NCBI GenBank assembly: GCA_037447605.1
Contig: CM074820.1
Span: 1,878,294-1,908,406 of the forward strand
Direction: 5' to 3'
Length of the DNA stretch: 30,113 bases
Origin: Zygnema circumcarinatum
Taxonomy: Eukaryota > Streptophyta > Zygnematophyceae > Zygnematales > Zygnemataceae
The notes under the pieces are model-generated. The model was not told the DNA's origin and searched no databases. It saw only the letters and a program-made list of their open reading frames with translations. This document shows, piece by piece, positions 11,201 to 22,088 of the stretch. Both the position numbers and the translations under genes were made by a program. How positions within the stretch are numbered: the stretch's first letter is position 1; every line of letters begins with the position of its first letter.

Positions 11201-12941
11201 AAAATTTCAATTTGTATAGACGACTGATCGACTCCGGAATGCTCCCATTGAGTTGATTACCGGATAGATATCTACCAAATAAAGTCATTGAAGGTAGGTC
11301 AACAAGTGAGAAAACGGGAAATGTAGGTTCAGGTGTTAGAATTGCTAGAAAGCTGCTCTGCTCCAAGAGCTTCAAGTTATAATTCAAGGAATACAAAAAA
11401 AAAAAAACTAACTTTAAATGAAGAACTGTTCTCAAGAGGTTTCATCAAATCTTGCGCCGAATAACAAACAAAAGGAGAAGGAACCATACAAAATGGTGCT
11501 TACAAATATTCCAAGCTTTGTAGTTTGGTAATCGACTCCGGAATGCTCCCACTGAGTTGATTGTTGGACAAAGATCTGCCACACAAAGACATTGAAGACA
11601 TCAACACGTGGCGAAACGGGCAATAGAGGTCTGCAAAAGTTAGAATTGGTAGCGCGGCCATCAAAGCCGAGATAAGTAACAAATCATTGTTTGCATTTGA
11701 TGAGGAGACCAGATCTAAACTTGTTGTCCAAGCGTTTACAACACGAAGGGCTGCCCCTTCATCACCCCCCATCGAAAGAACGAGACGAGGGAAACTGGGC
11801 CATACAACTCACGCTCTCCTCCAAAATTTACGTACCAAGAGGAAATGAACCAGTCAAATAGGCCATTTGGCTTACTTTCTTCCTAAGTCCCTAGGGCCTA
11901 CCTCCCCTATCTGTCATAAAAACGTTCAGCTCTACGGTCACCCGTACGGACGGTCAGCACCCTCAGTACCGTCATACGGTTCTGACTCAAACTGCGAAAA
12001 ATCAGATCAGCAACTCATCGGCATTGCGCAATATCGTGTCATCATACGCTCAAAAAGACTAGAAGAAAATACAGAAAAAAATCGTCCGAAAAACAGCATC
12101 TACAGTGGTAAAAAAAAATGTCCTTACAATTCAACCACACGGCCATTGGCATTGCAAGTCACTCCTTGCCATTCCGTACAGGTGTTCAGATCCGCGGACC
12201 ATGAGGCCATGTATGACCATGTCGGATACGTCCAGTTCCCGCTCACTTTCAGTTCCAAGAGAGCGCTCTCTGCGAGTGGAAAACACCAAGCAATGAACGG
12301 ATTCACATTTGAGATTGTGCAATTCATGAACCTCGTCTAGGCGAGGGTTCAGCGCGTGAAGACTTTGAAAATCGAAACGAGGTTTCAAGGTGATGGTACT
12401 CGCTACTTAGAGACTGACATCAAGAACTCAACATCACACAAATATTCCCATTGCATCCAATTTTCTTCCACTACTTCGCAAAGGCCAAATCCGTACAATC
12501 ATATGAGCGATTTTCTCACTTCACGCTCCCCTTAGCTTCTCCTACAGATTCAGCCCTATTAACGTGATTCCTTATCACTACATCACCCTCTCCCTCTTCT
12601 GCATCTTTAAGCCCCCATGGCATCTCGATTGAACTCTCTTCACTTCTTCCTTGATCCCTCGTGGCCCCACTCTCAAAGCCCTCATGCTTCACCTGCTCAG
12701 ACCTTCCCTTTTGCAGGCTAATCTTTCTTATCTCTGTGCCTCTGCGGCATCACACCCGAATCCGAAGTCCTGAACCCTAATTATTTAATCCAACACAAGG
12801 CTCAGGGTTCAGGAGAGACGCACTGTCTGCAGCGTTAATGAGTTGGCCCACGACTGCCGTGGGGGCGCAGACCCTCATGGCCGCCGCCATATACAGCGCA
12901 CAAAGCGACAAACTGCGCCGCTGCGCCATCGCCCGCTTCAT
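5339..12941 (-). CDS. LRR-EGF-L-type lectin protein, paralogue A; membrane exon broken
   Basis: Proposed exons in transcript order: 12941-12824, 12269-12128, nine 72-nt LRR exons (11575-11504 to 8612-8541), 7939-7599, 6673-5939 and 5385-5339. All phases agree and give 676 residues. Layout: signal peptide (about 10-30), LRR N-terminal cap with SALLELK and TCTEWQGVTC (41-86), nine LRRs of type NQLSGSIPESIxNLxxL (87-302), two diverged LRR-like turns then an EGF-like module with ACGGHGTC and CVC (303-416), legume-lectin domain (417-661). The last exon reads only 15 more residues to a stop. Relative to paralogue B it has lost one base and has gained a further TAG, removing the membrane segment. 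The product should be secreted and bind glycans or peptides at the cell surface. It may be a soluble form or an early pseudogene. No kinase is seen. The exon 1 donor (GTGCGT) and the last exon are the least certain joins. Confidence 0.75.
6966..7365. mobile_element. 400-bp palindrome-rich inverted-repeat element in an intron of A
   Basis: It starts with CAGGTCGGACCATTGGATC and ends with the inverse of CAAGTCGGGCCATTGGATC: 19-bp terminal inverted repeats with two mismatches. Flanks CATTGCA and TATTGTA look like an eroded 7-8-bp target duplication. The interior is almost entirely AACCATTGG/CCAATGGTT palindromes; 7289-7304 and 7308-7327 are perfect 16-bp and 20-bp palindromes, and a unit of about 42 bp recurs. 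The matching intron of paralogue B (near 16370-16390) lacks it. CA-starting ends and flank size suggest a hAT-type non-autonomous element; class uncertain. Confidence 0.7.
8154..8244 (-). repeat. (GA)n microsatellite in paralogue A intron
   Basis: About 90 bp of nearly pure AG repeat in the intron between the last LRR exon (8541) and the EGF exon (7939). The sense strand reads (CT)n. I saw no counterpart in the B intron. Confidence 0.9.
8541..11575 (-). repeat. Array of nine LRR exon-intron modules (paralogue A)
   Basis: Exons of exactly 72 nt at 8541-8612, 8931-9002, 9362-9433, 9770-9841, 10079-10150, 10434-10505, 10813-10884, 11200-11271 and 11504-11575. Each enters and leaves in phase 2, so each adds one 24-residue LRR. 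Typical core is NQLSGSIPESI; variable positions follow it and precede it. The introns are related to each other as well, sharing AACACGTGGC, GTGCAGAAGTTAGAATTGGT and a CTTGxGxCGAATAxCAAGCCAAAG stretch before the next donor. The repeating unit is therefore the whole exon plus intron, about 300-430 bp. Confidence 0.9.
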
Positions 12942-13430
12942 GACCACTTCTTGTCTGAATGCCTTCTCGCCGCTCTGTGCCCCAATATCTCGATCCTTAT
13001 AGATCCCTTTCCTCTCCTTCTCTCAAATTATTTATCAATGTAGTCCTCCAAATCCAGGAGAGCTCCACTCTCACGCTCTCCCGTCCTGGTTGACTCCCTT
13101 TCTCACGCTCTCCCTCTCACTTCCCCACCCCTCTCCCTCTATCTCACCTCTCTCTCACTTGTCTCTTTCTACCCCTCCTCCCTCGGCCAACCGCTCCTCC
13201 CTCGCCCAACCCCTCCTCCCCTCCCTCTCCCTCTCTGCTTCGCCTCCTCTCCTGTTCTCGCCTCCTCCCTCCCTCTCCCTACCTCCTTCTCCTCCTCTCC
13301 TGTTCTCGCCTCCTCCCTCCCTCTCCCTCTCTGCTTCGACTCCTCTCCTGTTCTCGCCTCCTCCCTCCCTCTCCCTCTCTGCTTCGACTCCTCTCCTGTT
13401 CTCGCCTCCTCCCTCCCTCCTCCCGCGCGA
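12942..13430 (-). other. Paralogue A 5' leader with long CT-rich tract
   Basis: No gene. From 13080 to 13430 the + strand is pyrimidine-rich, with four near-identical copies of a unit of about 54 bp built on CTCTCCTGTTCTCGCCTCCTC (longest perfect copies about 13245-13410). On the sense strand it is a purine tract. The same kind of tract sits at the equivalent place upstream of paralogue B (22190-22430). Confidence 0.7.
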
Positions 13431-13534
13431 AAACCGCTCCGCCGTGCCGCGCTGTATCCGGCGGATCCCTTTTCCCTCCGCGCTGCCTCGTCATCGAACT
13501 TGAATCACTCTCCGCCGTTCGATGGAACACGACC

Positions 13535-13836
13535 CACGTGCGGATTTTTGCCACGTGTCAATTTTCTTTTTTTCGCTCGCCAAGTCAATGTTTGGGCCAA
13601 CTGAGGTCAACGGTTGGACCAACTGTTGTCCGCTTTCACCAATCGCGCCGCCGCCTCACCTTCAAAGATGTACGGCTGCCGCGCTGGCTCGCAGCGGCCG
13701 ACCGCGGTGACGGCGGTGACGGCGGTAACTGCGACGACGGCGGTCACCGCGGTGACTGCGGTGGCCGCCGCTCCACGGGAACTTCCGACTAAAGGACAAC
13801 CAGACTCCACGTGGCCCATTGATATCTCGCCACGTG
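13535..13836. promoter_or_regulatory. G-box cluster upstream of paralogue A
   Basis: CACGTG occurs at 13535-13540, 13552-13557, 13808-13813 and 13831-13836. The last two, 23 bp apart, have exact positional counterparts upstream of paralogue B (22675 and 22698), with GCCACGTGTT identical. bZIP or bHLH factors bind such sites. Function is inferred from motif and conservation only. Confidence 0.5.
13697..13778. repeat. GGTGACGGC-type minisatellite with palindromic halves
   Basis: Units of CGGTGACGG repeat head to tail, then invert as GGTCACCGCGGTGAC, so the block can fold back on itself. It lies between the G-boxes of the paralogue A promoter. The paralogue B upstream region lacks a clear copy. 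Confidence 0.7.
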
Positions 13837-13845
13837 TTCTACTGC

Positions 13846-14063
13846 CTCCTTGACCGTTGGATGCAGGGGGCAGAAGGCGATCGGACGGCTCTCAACGACC
13901 GCAGTGGCGCATGGCCATTGGGTCCGCCCAACACCCCCATACATCTGCGGCCCATCTGTACTGATCCGTACGGTTCCGAATCCGCCCCGATCATCACAGA
14001 AACTTCAAAAGTGAGGCGAGCCGCGAGACCTTTGTAGCTGACCTCAGGCGATAGAACATGCAA
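13846..14063. other. Junction between the duplicated segments
   Basis: About 220 bp with no evident match to the other copy's flank. It separates the upstream region of paralogue A from the downstream end of paralogue B. No gene or obvious transposon end was recognised at the junction. Confidence 0.45.
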
Positions 14064-17000
14064 TCATGAACATGCACGAGACAATTTCTGTGCAGTTTGT
14101 TGCAACACGTTCTCGTTGCAATGTCCACAATGCGATTCAACATTGGTCCAGAGACAAGCATTAGTCCACGTGTTAAGAGACCCAACCGAAACAAGACCAA
14201 TGGGGCAGCACACATGCAACACAAGACATGGCAAAGAAACTCACTTTTCCAAACATAAAGATGCTGATGATGGCCAACAAACCGAAATTCAAAACTAATG
14301 GCTTGGAAAACATGGAATTCAACATGTCTTCCAATCCTGATGCATTCGCTATGCGTGAGGGCTTGCATGTGTAGGCCCCTCCCTCCATCATTATGCCATA
14401 GATGCTCATGTGCACAAGGACTATTGTTGTATCGGAACCTGAAAAGTAGACGATTAGAACCTCCCTGTGGTAGACTGTGCATGGACATCATCTGCTGATG
14501 ACCCATGGCCATGGCTGGGGGCACATGTGACTCATGCGTGCCTAACGAGGTACATGGGTCTCATGACTAGTTCCAATTGCAATTTCTTTAAAGCGCAGCT
14601 CCGCCTATCCTTTAAAAAGGTGCGCTGAAAACGCTACACTCACTACGCACGTCTTCCCTTTTAGGGCATGTCCATATTTAACTGCCGCCTCTTCAAACCT
14701 TTTGCAATGATAGGGTTAAAATCAATGTGACAGATTTCTCTCCTCACAGTCTGCCATTACGCCCCAATCCATCGCTTCAAGGAACACCTGAAAGGCAACG
14801 AAGCGAACAGAGTTGGAGAAAAGCGTACGGAGGCAAAAGGTGCAGGACTAAAGACGGTTGTTGAGTAAAAGATGGAAAGCATAGCAGGGTGAAGGTCAAG
14901 CTTGAACAATAGTTGCGTCTGGATTCGACATGAAGGACATTTAAGTTGACAAGGAAGGAGGTCTGAGAATAAAACTTCGTTAAATGCTGGGCAATACGCT
15001 GGAGTTAACTCACACTGCAAGCGTCAATCATTGAACTTGCTGTTTCAGTGTTTTCCAAGGCCTAAGCCGAGAATGACCGCCAAGTGAGGGGACCCCTTCT
15101 GGGATTACATTGTTTACTTATACCTTTATCCTCACAGAGGGGCGGCGAATGGGTTTAGAGTTTAATCATGATCGGTACATTCAATCACGGGACAGTGGTC
15201 CCACAACTCGATATGTTTCGAACAATGTTTTGCCTCAAGAAAGAGTGCAGTCGTCCCCGTACCTGACCAGCTGCTCTGAAAGTCCCACGTCAGCACCTCT
15301 TGCTTTGAAATGACCCCTCCAGTCGCCGCGCTAAACCCGATGTACGCGCTTGTCACGTCACGGCACTCGCCGCACAATCGCAGGACGTCGCACAGCGCCG
15401 CCTTGCGAGTGAGCAGCGGCGCGGACGGCTTCGAGGAAGCTTCGCTGTTTAGGTACACTCTCCAGAGCTTGGCCCCTCCGTCGTAGTCCACCCACGCGTG
15501 CAGGGCGGAAGTGAGGTTGGAAAGAAGAGGGCTTTCTTGAAGAGCGGCGGTTCGTTTGAAGTTTTCGCGTATGCCCACATGAGGGGCGGGCTCCCCCAAA
15601 TCAACGTTCCCGAAAGTGTCGAATGTTATGGCCACACTGCCCACTGCAAGAGGAGGAGTTCTGAGGTACGAGTACGCAAGAGTGCCGCCTGTCGATCTTC
15701 CAAAGTCGCTCATGTTCGCGTTTGAAGAGAGAAGGAAAAATGTGATGCCATCAGCGATCCGAGCACTCAGGCTAGAAATTTGAAATGAGAACTTTGTGCT
15801 GAATGAAGCCGCGTGGCATCCGAGAACGTCGTCCTTTAATAACTCGATTGGATCTCGATAATATGCAACTCCAGTATGATATTTAAAATCGGGTGTTAGT
15901 TGCAATGTTGTCTCGTTAAGGATCACTGCAGAATACTGGCATATTACTTCACTTGAAGGAAAGGTCCGATATGAGAAATTAACCGGGCTGGGAAGGACTG
16001 ACCACCACACAACGAGACAACGAGACATTCATCAACGTGCCGTGCGAGAAGATATGAATTGAAAAAAGTGCTTTTTCTCTAGCGCCTCAAAAAGGCTTGA
16101 ATCACACTGATGCATAGCTAAAGTTTCAAGCTACTATGAAAAAACAACCTCAATTGGCAAAAGATTATTTTGAACAAAGGGGACCCAAGATTGGGACGTA
16201 TTGTCATATTGAGAGATAAAGAGGACCTATAAATCATGCACCGATTCAGTATGCTTCAATCCATAAGTGAGCTTAGAAGGTACACTGTTCGCCGTTTAGT
16301 ATCGACTCGAGTTCAGTTAACTTTCGAGAAAGTTTTAATGATAGTCAGGATATGTCTCTTCAAAATGTCCACAGGGATTGTAATGGGACTTCAAGGTGTG
16401 AGTTTCCATTCTATTCAAAAGCAATGTGGATGAGGTCATTATGGAAGTTCTGCTTTTAGATTATTTCCTCTCATACTTCTTGGGCAGCGCATCCATTCGT
16501 TTAGCTACAAGGCAAAAAACTTCTACAATGAAACGTACAAGTGACGATATCGAGTTATCAACACGTGCAGACAATAACCGACAGACTTAATATTCATTCT
16601 GAGCAAGTTTCGTGAGAAAGACTTACCAGAACGAAAGCAGGAATTATTCACTAACGTATATCCTGTATCGCACATACATGTAAATGTGTCCACTGAACAT
16701 GTTCCGTGGCCTCCGCATGCTCCTTTGGGCTGTTCGCTGTTACAGAACTGCTGGCAGTCTGCCAAGTATTTTTGTCCTTGGTCATATTCACACCCCAGTT
16801 TGGTGTCGTAGGAATAAATGCAGTTGTCATAAGCACGTGCGCACACTTTCCGGCCAGATCTATCCGTAATTTCCACAGGACCAGACAAATAATTATCGCC
16901 GAGACCAATCACCAGGGCTGAAACTTGAAGCCTTAGAGAACCAGTAAGGTAGTTGTCTCTCAAATCCCTGGTGCAGCAAATTAGGAAGGTGCATAAGATC

Positions 17001-20000
17001 AAGTGAGCGAATTCGACTGTCATCTGATCATCCTTCTTTATTTCACTCACTGCCCAACGTGAGGATAGCATCAAGGGTTGCAATGAAATTCAAGAACGGG
17101 CTTACACGAATGCTAGTCGGCATTAAGAAAAAGGGGACGGACGAGATGAGAAGAAAACCGTTTGAGACTCCGTTAACTCGAGACTTAAGCTAACAGGCGT
17201 TTCCAACATGAACATGAATCCATACATGCCTACAACTGACATGGTTATGCCATGTTACGTTATGTTATTTAGCAACTTGCTTCTGAGAGTATAGCACAAC
17301 TGATTTCCAAAATCGATGCGCACTACTTTTTAAAGTTTTTTGGTATGCTTTGAATCCATCCGAACACGGGGCCGGTGTTGTCCTACAAGCAATTTCGTCA
17401 AACCTTGAGTCGAACAACAAGCCAACAAAAAAGAAAAAGAAGAAGACGGAAAGGAAAACAATCAACGTTTCCTGATACAGGGAAACGAAAGGTCGATTAA
17501 CATCCCGCCGTTCAGAGTAACGCAAAAATATTTGAGGGAACCCACCACAAACCGCTAAGCCTCTACAAAATGACAAGCTGTTCGTAAGAAGTTTCAGAAA
17601 ATCTGACCTGAATAACAAAAGAAACAGAAAAGGAATCATTGGAAGTGGCGCTTACAGCCATTGCAAATTCTGCAGATTGCTGATCGACTCCGGAATGCTC
17701 CTAGTGATTCGATTGTGGGTCAGAGATCTGTCAATCAAAGACGTGCAAGAACAAATGAATACGCGGCAAACCGATAGTCAAAATATGCAGAAATTAGAAT
17801 TGGTACTTTGTTTTGCAGAACATTTTGCAAAATCAGAAACAAGACGGGAAAACAAGTACCATTTCCGGAGGGGGGAAAAGGCCGGAGAATTAACAGCATT
17901 CGCGCAAAGAGAAGAGAATTGAATGCTTTGAGGAAACCCAAAGCAGACAGCCAAACCTTTACAATACGAAGAACTGTACTTTTGTAGTTTCATGAAATCT
18001 TGAGGATAACAAGCCAAAGGAGAAGGAATCATAGTATATGGTGCTTACAACAATTGGATGTCTTGTAGATTGCCAATCGACTCCGGAATGCTCCCACTGA
18101 GTTGATTGCTATCTAGTAATCTTCAAAATAGAGAGATTGACGCTACATCAACACGTGAAAGAACGGGAACTGTAGAAGTGCAGATGTTAAAATTGGTGGG
18201 TACTGTAATTCACATAAATCGTTTCAAAGTCATATAAAGGAAAACATAACGTTTCCTGATGCATGGAAGTGGACTGTGACAGTAAGTATTGCGTTGCTCA
18301 AACGAATACAAGCTTTGCTTTAAGGAATCCGGAAACAAAACACCACGTTTCAAACTAAGAACTGTCTCTCTCTCTCTTTCTTTCTCTCTCTCTCTCTCTC
18401 TGTCTCTCTCCCTCTCTCTCTCTACTTTTGTGGTTTCATGAAATCTTGAGGCGGATAGCAAGCCAAAGGAGAAATAACCATAGTATATGGTGCTTACATC
18501 ACTTGCATGTTTTGTAGATTGCCAATCGATTCCGGAATGCTCCCACTGAGTTGATTATTTCTTATAAATCTACCAATCAAACACATTAAAGATAGTAAAC
18601 TATTAAGTTTATAAGAGCGCAAATGTTAGAATTAGTAGGCATTGCAATTAAAATACGTTTTAGCAGAATAAAAATAATGAAAAAATTTACGATTCCTTAT
18701 GCAAGGAAAGGACTGGGAAAATTAAAGAATGAACCATAAATGATAGCGCTTACACCGTTTTCAACCTATGTAGATTGCCGATCGAATTCGGAATGTTTCC
18801 AATGAGTTTATTATCGCTTAGAGTTCTGGCAAACAAAGAGATTGAAGATATATTAACATGTGGCAAAGCGAGCAATGAAAATGTGCAGAAGGAAATTGAC
18901 TGCCACTGCGATCCGCAGTAACGTTTGCACAAACGAGGTATGGATTAAAATATTGTTTGCATATCATGACCTAAAAACCCTAAAAACCCGAGACCGGATC
19001 TAAAAGTTGTGGCAGACGAAGAAGTAATAGGAGAAAATGAGGCTTACATATATTCCAAGGACTGCAGATTGCCGATCGACTCCGGAATGATACCACTGAG
19101 TGAATTCTGGCCTGTATATCTACCAACCAGGGGTGCAAGAACAAATCAAATTCTGGCAAAATAAATGTGCAAAAGTTAGAATTGGAGGAGACTGCAATCC
19201 GCAGTACGATTTTCATTGACTAAAGGAAAAAATGAACGTTTTCTGATGAAGGGAAAAGAACGGCCACATCAGCATCACGTCGCTCGAAGAGATGCGAAAA
19301 ACATTTGAAGGAACTCACAACAGACCGCTGAGACTCGAGAAAATGAAAAGCCGTTCTAAAGAAGTTTAACCAAAATCTTGAGCTGGAGAATATAGTAAGA
19401 AGGAATAGTATAAAAAGTGGTGCTTACAGATATCTAACGTTCTTCAAATTGCCGATCGACTCCGGAATGCTCCCACTGAGTTGGTTACTCGATAGTTCTC
19501 TACCAATAAAAGACGTGGCAAAACAGATAATGAAAACAGGCAAAAATTTACAGTTGGTACACTTTGTTTCGCAGTACATTTTGCAAAAACAAGATAGAAA
19601 AAGAAGTACTGTTTCCTGACGGAGGGAAAACAACGGAAAAAGAGAAACGAGAATGCCTTGAGGAAATCGACAGCAGACCGCCAAACCGCTAAAATACGAA
19701 GGACTGTTCTCAAGAGGTTCAAGCAAATCTTAAGCCGAATAAAAGCCAAAGACGAAGGAATCATACGAAATGGTGCTTACAAATATTCCAAGTTTGTTAG
19801 ATTGCCGATCGACTCCGGAATGTTCCCACTGAGTTTATTATTGTATAGAGATCTATCAACCAAAGGGATGCGCGAACAGGTCAACACGTAAAAAAAAAAC
19901 CCGGGTAAGGGTGTGCAGATATGAATTGGTACACTGACTGCATTTTGCAGAAAAAAATTCAGAGTCAAGATACGGAGATAATTTACGATCCTAATGCAGG

Positions 20001-22088
20001 AGGTCAAAGAACTGGAACAATAAGGGTTACGCTCAAAGAAATAGAATTTATATTTTCAGGAATCTGACAACAGAACACCAAGATTTGATAGAAGAACTGT
20101 TCTTAAGTAGTTTCATGAAATCTTGAGGAGAAAAACAAGCAAGCCAAATCTTAAGAAGAAGGAATAATAGAAAATGATGCTTACAGCTCTCGCAAGTATT
20201 GTAGATTGCCGATCGACTCCGGAATGCTCCCATTGAGTTGATTACTGGCTAGATATCTACCAACCAAGGAGATGCAAGAATAGATCAAAACGTGGGAAAA
20301 ATGAGGACTGTAAATGTGCAGCTTTGAGTTTGTACACGCAGTTCGCAGAAAATTTTGCAGAGTCAAGTAAATATCGTTTTCTAATGCAGGGAAAGAATTG
20401 GGATAATCAGCGTCAAGCCGCTCAAAAAGGAACAAGCTATACTTTCAGGAATCCTGCAACAGAACACCAAGCCTCGAACGAAGAACTCTATAAGTAGTTT
20501 CATGAAATCTTGGGGAGGAAACATAGAACATGGGGCTTACAATGATTTCAAGTTGTGTAGATTGCTAATTGACTCCGGAATGCTCCCACTGAGTTGATTA
20601 TTGGATAGATATCTACCAAAAAAAAAAAAAGATGAAGAGAGATCAACAGGGGACAAAACGGGCAATGTAGGAGTGCAGATGTTAGAATTCGGACTGCAAA
20701 TCACAGAAACTTTTGCAGATTCAAGATAAGGAATAGTTTAACGTTTCCTAATGTAGGGAAAAGGGCTTGGACAATAGGAACACACTGCTCGCAGGGGTAC
20801 AAGCTACCTAAGGAATACAGCGACAAATCTCAAGATGTCTCATTAGATATTGCGCCGAACAATAAGCCAAAGAAGGAGGAACGTAGAATATGGTGCTTAC
20901 ATCCATTGCAAGTTTTGTAAATTGCCGATCGACTCCGAAATGCTCCCATTGAGATGATTACTGTTTAGAGATCTACCAAACAAAGAGGTTGAAGATATGT
21001 CAACACGTGGCCAGACGGGAAATGACAATGTGCAGAAGTTGGAATTGGTAGGCGCTGCGATCCACGGCATATTTTGCACAGACGAGGTATGGAAACGAAT
21101 ATTTTCTTCATTTGGCGGATCTAAAGTTGTTGCAGTGCATTTCAAGACATGCTGAAACGATATTGCGTCTCCTGCTTGGTAGGAGCCATGACTAGGATTT
21201 CGTCCACAAGAAAAAAATGCAGAAGAGAATCATCCGGAAAACGGTAACAAAATGGAAAGAATAGTCCTTACAATTGCCAAACACGGGCTTCGCCATCGCA
21301 CCACACTCCTTGCCATTCCGTACAGTCGTTCAGAGCCGCGGACCATGAGGCCACGGACGACGAGTTCGGATACTTCCAGCTCGCTTTCAGTTCCAAGAGA
21401 GCGATTTCTGCGAGTGGAAACCACCAAACAATGAACGGATTCACATTTGAGATCGTGCAATTCACGAACCTCCCCTAGACGAGAGTTCAGCTCGTGAAGA
21501 CTCTGAAAATTGACACGAGGGTTCAAGGTGACGAAACTCGCAACTCAGAGACTGGCATAAAACTCAACGTCACACAAAACATTCCATGCCACATTATGTC
21601 CCACCCGATTTTCTCCCATTACTTGTCAAAGCCAAAACCCGTGCAACCATAGTGAGCGAGTTTGTCAATAGTCACTTCCCTGAAATTATCCCAAAGATCA
21701 GACCACGAAGCCTTGTCACTACATCACCCCTCTTTCTTCTGCAACTTAAAGCCCCCATGGCATCTCCCTTGAATTCTCGACAGTCTTTCCTTGAGCCCTC
21801 GTGGCTGCACCCGTAAGCCCCCATGGCTTTCCCCCATGGTCGCACTCCCGTTTACCCCTTTCGCAGGCCAATCCTCCTTATCTGTATGCCTCTGCGGCAG
21901 CACACCCGAAGTCCCCTGAACCCTAATTCCTTTATCTCAACACAAGGCTCAGGGTTCAGGAGAGACGCACTGTCTGCAGCGTTTATTACTTGGCCCACGA
22001 CGGCCGCGGGAGCGCAGACCGCCATGGCCGCCGACAGAGTTAGCGCGCAAAGTGACAAAACTCGCCGCTGCGCTTTCGTCCGTTCCAT
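14064..22088 (-). CDS. LRR-EGF-L-type lectin membrane protein, paralogue B
   Basis: Proposed exons in transcript order: 22088-21971, 21407-21272, ten 72-nt LRR exons (20972-20901 to 17727-17656), 16967-16627, 15997-15263, 14438-14245 and a tentative last exon 14087-14064. Phases agree; 755 residues. Layout: signal peptide (LCALTLSAAMAVCAPAAVVG), cap with ALLELKASW and DCTEWQGVWC (41-84), ten LRRs (85-324), EGF-like module (325-438), legume-lectin domain (439-683) with DGITFFL, GGTLAYSY, FDTFGNVD, PHVGI, WVDYDG and GFSAATG, juxtamembrane segment, then helix PLVLNFGLLAIISIFMF (730-746). The tail after it is very short if the last exon is right; no kinase is found in the remaining space before paralogue A. 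It looks like a receptor-like protein that would need a partner kinase. A GPI anchor is an alternative. The last exon is weak. Confidence 0.78.
17656..20972 (-). repeat. Array of ten LRR exon-intron modules (paralogue B)
   Basis: Exons of exactly 72 nt at 17656-17727, 18049-18120, 18498-18569, 18754-18825, 19048-19119, 19428-19499, 19781-19852, 20185-20256, 20541-20612 and 20901-20972, all phase 2 to phase 2. Most read NQLSGSIPESIGNL; diverged modules are 18754 (NKLIGNIPNSIGNL), 19048 (NSLSGIIPESIGNL) and 17656 (NRITRSIPESISNL). Module spacing is 256-449 bp. The introns resemble those of paralogue A. Confidence 0.9.
18365..18422 (+). repeat. (CT)n microsatellite in paralogue B intron
   Basis: About 58 bp of CTCTCT with TTTC and CCC interruptions between LRR modules at 18049 and 18498. 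It replaces part of the intron sequence that neighbouring modules share. Confidence 0.85.

Larger units (their letters stand above)
5040..13845. repeat. Tandem duplication, copy A (8.8 kb)
   Basis: Copy A of a direct segmental duplication whose partner is about 14095-22710. Order of homologous blocks: downstream flank, transmembrane exon, lectin exon, EGF exon, LRR exon array, cap exon, signal exon, CT-rich leader, G-box pair. The lectin exons are equally long (735 nt) and nearly identical in places. The LRR part differs by one module, and A has the extra 6966-7365 element. Confidence 0.85.

Noticed and set aside
13090-13554. Pro/Ser-rich plus-strand and Arg/Glu-rich minus-strand frames
   Set aside because: Translation of a 54-bp CT-rich tandem repeat; no domain and not conserved in copy B.
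14757-15020. Minus-strand frame between the lectin and membrane exons of B, with a possible acceptor at CTTTCAG
   Set aside because: Splicing the lectin exon to it gives a stop after two residues in both paralogues; the exon at 14438 gives a long frame with a membrane helix instead.
8541-20972. Regularly spaced repeats that could be read as a CRISPR-like or satellite array
   Set aside because: The repeated 72-bp blocks are protein-coding LRR exons with splice sites; spacers are related introns of 180-380 bp.
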